Shown here: positions 61,660-64,000 of the stretch, piece after piece
Layout: every line of letters begins with the position of its first letter
Numbering within the stretch: the stretch's first letter is position 1
NCBI GenBank assembly: GCA_046329585.1
Contig: JAXLUI010000001.1
Span: 2,852,001-2,916,000 of the forward strand
DNA from: DLKC01 sp002478885
GTDB taxonomy: Bacteria; Bacteroidota; Bacteroidia; Chitinophagales; Chitinophagaceae
Length of the DNA stretch: 64,000 nucleotides
Direction: 5' to 3'
The notes under the pieces: model-generated
What the model saw: only the letters and a program-made list of their open reading frames with translations
What the model was told of the DNA's origin: nothing
The model's database searches: none
Position numbers and translations under genes: made by a program

Positions 61660-61755
61660 GAAGCTATCAGGGTTGATATGGAAATTATTTATGTAATCCG
61701 GAGATACAGCAAGGCCTGAAAAAATTAGAAGAAGAAACAAAAAGAAAATAAAGAT

Positions 61756-61912
61756 ACTGGCTGCAGCATTTCATGGCAGCTTCGTTGCGTCGCAAGCACT
61801 TTAACTGCATAACAAGAGGCATCAGTAAAAGTGATGTACCATGCTCAACAGAACCCCGGAACGATGAATGGAATGCGACGCAACAGGCGATGCCATAATG
61901 ATCGAAAGCCTG
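61756..61912. repeat. IR48 repeat, inward-facing pair
   Basis: Left copy 61756-61805 (CTGGCTGCAGC...CGTTGCGTCGCAAGCACTT, GCG type); right copy 61864-61912 (GAATGCGACGCAACAGGCGA, TGCCATAATG, GCG type). The only pair with the same core version on both sides. Confidence 0.75.
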
Positions 61913-61933
61913 TACCCTGAAAAATATACTATC

Positions 61934-63358
61934 ATGAAAAAGACAATCTGCACAACGGTGTTATGCCTGTTCGCAATTTTTTCTTTTGCCCAAAAGAAAA
62001 ACAAGGTAGCTGCAACATTCCCCGATTCTATAGCATCAGTTGGAATTATTAAAAATATTTCAGATTCTGAATTGCTCGATATTGTGCAACGTCAAACTTT
62101 TCGCTATTTCTGGCACCATGCCCATCCCGTAAGCGGCCTGGCTTTGGAAAGAGATAACACCGTGCACGCAGAATATTATTGGGATTATATTAATGAAGCA
62201 TGGGATGAACCCAATTTGAGCAAGTCAGCTTTTGGCCCTGATGCAGGAGCAATCGGTGGTACCGGCTTTGGCATCATGGCAACTATAGTAGCAGTTCAGA
62301 GAGGGTGGATTGGAAGAGATACCGCGGTTGGCCGCCTGATTAAGATTGCGGATTTTTTAACGCATGCTGATTGTTATCACGGCATTTACCCGCATTTTAT
62401 GAATGGAGGAACAGGTAGAACCATTCCTTTTGACCGGTTAGACGATGGAGCCGATCTTGTTGAAACATCTTATCTCATGATGGGCTTTTTGTGTGCACGG
62501 GAATATTTTAATAAAGAAACAGCACCCGAAAAATATTTACGCAACAGGATTAATGCTATGTGGGGTGCGGCAGACTGGAACTGGCATACCAATCATCAAA
62601 ACAAATTATTCTGGCATTGGAGTCCGAATAATGATTTTGATATGAACTTCCCTATCTGGGGTTGGAACGAATGTTTAATCACTTACATCTTGTCTGCAGC
62701 CTCCCCTAATCATTCCATTTCAAAAGATGTTTATAATGGAACCTGGGCAGGGAGCGAAGGTTTCAAAAACGGAAAAAAATATTATGGTTATACTTTACCA
62801 CTTGGCAACTATAATTCCGACAAAGGCGGACCCTTATTCTTCGAGCAATATACTTTCCAGGGTATTGATCCTCGCGGATTAATTGACTCGGCAGGCAACG
62901 ATTATTTTTTGCAGGGGAAAAATCATACACTCATTAACCGGGCATATTGCATGGAAAATCCCCATCACTTCAAAGGTTACGCTGAAAATTGCTGGGGCTT
63001 AACTGCCGGCGACAGTTACAAAGGCTACCTTGCCCATAGCCCCGACAATGATCGTGGTGTTATTCAACCCACTGCGGCACTGTCTTCAATGCCTTATACG
63101 CCGGAATTGTCCATACAGGCCCTGAAACACTTTTATTATGACCATGGAGATAAAATCTGGGGCAACTACGGTTTTGCCGATGGCTTTAGTGAAGAACACA
63201 ATTGGTATGCAAAAACGCACCTCGCTATTGATGAAGGACCCATTGTTGTGATGATCGAAAATTACAGGTCGGGGTTAATCTGGAAACTGTTTATGAACAT
63301 TCCCGACGTTCAAAATGGATTAAAGAAACTGGGTTTTAAAAGCCCATATATAAAATAA
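61934..63358 (+). CDS. GH144-like glycoside hydrolase, secreted (copy 3)
   Basis: 474 aa from the ATG at 61934 (MKKTICTTVLCLFAIFSFAQ, a Sec signal without lipobox). The longer open frame starts inside an IR48 copy. PF10091/GH144-like: LLDIVQRQTFRYFWHHAHPVSGLALER, GGTGFGIMATIV, YPHFMNGGTGRTIPF, NKLFWHWSPNNDFDMNFPIWGWNECLI, SPDNDRGVIQPTAALSSMPYTPELSIQAL and DEGPIVVMIENYRSGLIWKLF. The lack of a lipobox suggests a periplasmic enzyme, whereas copies 1 and 2 appear lipid-anchored. It carries an extra loop (YYWDYINEAWDEPNLSKSAFG) not seen in the others. Confidence 0.88.
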   Translation: MKKTICTTVLCLFAIFSFAQKKNKVAATFPDSIASVGIIKNISDSELLDIVQRQTFRYFWHHAHPVSGLALERDNTVHAEYYWDYINEAWDEPNLSKSAFGPDAGAIGGTGFGIMATIVAVQRGWIGRDTAVGRLIKIADFLTHADCYHGIYPHFMNGGTGRTIPFDRLDDGADLVETSYLMMGFLCAREYFNKETAPEKYLRNRINAMWGAADWNWHTNHQNKLFWHWSPNNDFDMNFPIWGWNECLITYILSAASPNHSISKDVYNGTWAGSEGFKNGKKYYGYTLPLGNYNSDKGGPLFFEQYTFQGIDPRGLIDSAGNDYFLQGKNHTLINRAYCMENPHHFKGYAENCWGLTAGDSYKGYLAHSPDNDRGVIQPTAALSSMPYTPELSIQALKHFYYDHGDKIWGNYGFADGFSEEHNWYAKTHLAIDEGPIVVMIENYRSGLIWKLFMNIPDVQNGLKKLGFKSPYIK

Positions 63359-63376
63359 CTTTGAGCAATACTTTAA

Positions 63377-63485
63377 CCCGGCTCATTAAATGAATATTGC
63401 ATGAGTGAAAGAATAAAAGGCCGGCATTGTGCTGCGTAAAGTTAAAACCGCTGAAGAGTGCGACGCAACGATGTTTTATTTTATG
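63377..63485. repeat. IR48 repeat, right copy with a left remnant
   Basis: CCCGGCT (63377-63383) is what is left of a reverse copy. The forward copy at 63449-63485 reads AAGAGTGCGACGCAACG, GCG type, without a clear AGCCGGG end. Between the last GH144-like gene and the oxidoreductase gene. Confidence 0.6.
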
Positions 63486-63558
63486 TTTATTCTAAAACCG
63501 GTTTAAAGTAGCCGTTGCCTATGTTAAACCGTCATAGATTTTCACCAAATTGTTTGTC

Positions 63559-64000
63559 ATGAATAATATTTCCCGCGCACAATTCCTGCAGCAAACTGCA
63601 GCAGCCGGTGCAGCAGCATTACTTTCCTCTCTTGAAAGTTTTGCGAAAGAAATGCCCACTAACAGATTGCGGGTTGCAATCATTGGCTGCGGAAGTGTAA
63701 GCAATCGTTACCTTCCACAACTCCTTTCGTCACAGCTTATACAAGTAGTAAGCTTGTGCGACATAAAATATGATCGGGCTATTGCTCAAAACAAACAATA
63801 CAATGTAAATGCTGAAACATACCCACACATCGAAAAAATGCTTGCTGGTGTTCCGTTCGACATGATGGTCACACTCACTGATATGCAAATGCATGGCACT
63901 TTAAACAAGATCGCTATAACCGCAGGCAAACATGTGTGGAGCGAAAAGCCCATGGCTAACACTTATGCGGAAGGCAAAGCCCTGCTTGATCTTGCAAAAA
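63559..64000 (+). CDS. Gfo/Idh/MocA family oxidoreductase, 3' truncated by the window
   Basis: 147 codons are visible from the ATG at 63559, open to the edge. The start MNNISRAQFLQQTAAAGAAALLSS looks like a Tat-type export signal with a degenerate twin-arginine motif (one Arg), as in Bacteroidota exported members. A Rossmann dinucleotide-binding loop follows (RLRVAIIGCGSVSNRYLPQLL), then KHVWSEKPMANTYAEG, the EKP motif whose lysine is catalytic in the family. Such exported NAD(P)-binding enzymes oxidise or convert sugars. It is probably part of the glucan locus; substrate unknown. Confidence 0.85.
   Translation, partial: MNNISRAQFLQQTAAAGAAALLSSLESFAKEMPTNRLRVAIIGCGSVSNRYLPQLLSSQLIQVVSLCDIKYDRAIAQNKQYNVNAETYPHIEKMLAGVPFDMMVTLTDMQMHGTLNKIAITAGKHVWSEKPMANTYAEGKALLDLAK

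Noticed and set aside
1182..63485. CRISPR array
   Set aside because: The repeated units are dispersed kilobases apart in both orientations; there is no regular spacing with unique spacers and no cas gene.
1..64000. tRNA, rRNA, prophage, transposase or toxin-antitoxin genes
   Set aside because: I saw no cloverleaf, rRNA-like stretch, integrase, transposase or small paired toxin-antitoxin genes in reading the window; a covariance-model scan would be needed to exclude small RNAs.

Overview
The window is chromosomal DNA of a Bacteroidota bacterium, most likely of the Chitinophagaceae or a close family. This rests on a MurF-alanine racemase fusion, type IX secretion (T9SS) sorting tails, SusC/SusD pairs with a FecI/FecR sigma/anti-sigma pair, an acpP-fabF-rnc cluster, a DUF6089-type outer-membrane protein, and promoter-like TTG...TAnnTTTG boxes near several genes. 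No rRNA, tRNA, phage, transposase or CRISPR array is visible.

The left half (about 1-36 kb) is mostly housekeeping genes. It holds the 3' end of a secreted T9SS protein; rnc, fabF and acpP; a GNAT enzyme; a YcxB-like membrane protein; an AraC regulator; an outer-membrane protein; murF-alr; a TerC-family protein; a zinc metallopeptidase; holA; ribF; purM; rpoN; a PAP2-like protein; fabH; and paaZ. Next come three exported proteins (a T9SS protein with internal repeats, a beta-helix protein and a CsgG-like protein), a LytS/LytTR two-component pair, an orphan NarL-type regulator, dnaX, an MGMT-like protein without the acceptor cysteine, the E2 subunit of pyruvate dehydrogenase, an LpxH-like phosphoesterase and a glycosyltransferase.

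From 36.2 to 39.6 kb lies a minus-strand phenylacetyl-CoA epoxidase operon, paaABCD, followed by a short AraC-type gene. The operon works with paaZ, which lies 17 kb away. No paaE reductase is visible.

From 39.9 kb to the end is a plus-strand polysaccharide utilisation locus (PUL), probably for beta-glucans. Its order is ECF sigma, FecR, SusC, SusD, a LamG lipoprotein, a seven-haem c-type cytochrome lipoprotein, an FG-GAP/UnbV lipoprotein, two GH30 enzymes, a GH144-like enzyme, a T9SS type-B protein, two more GH144-like enzymes and a truncated Gfo/Idh/MocA oxidoreductase. The model is that SusCD imports oligosaccharides released by surface lipoprotein hydrolases, sigma/FecR senses the substrate, and the cytochrome and oxidoreductase add a redox step.

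The most unusual structure is a dispersed repeat of about 48 bp (called IR48 here). By eye there are 29 recognisable cores, all between genes. IR48 occurs singly or as inward-facing inverted pairs, and exists in two core versions, GCGACGC and GTGACAC, which keep the same dyad symmetry. In the PUL, paired copies sit at nearly every boundary between gene modules.
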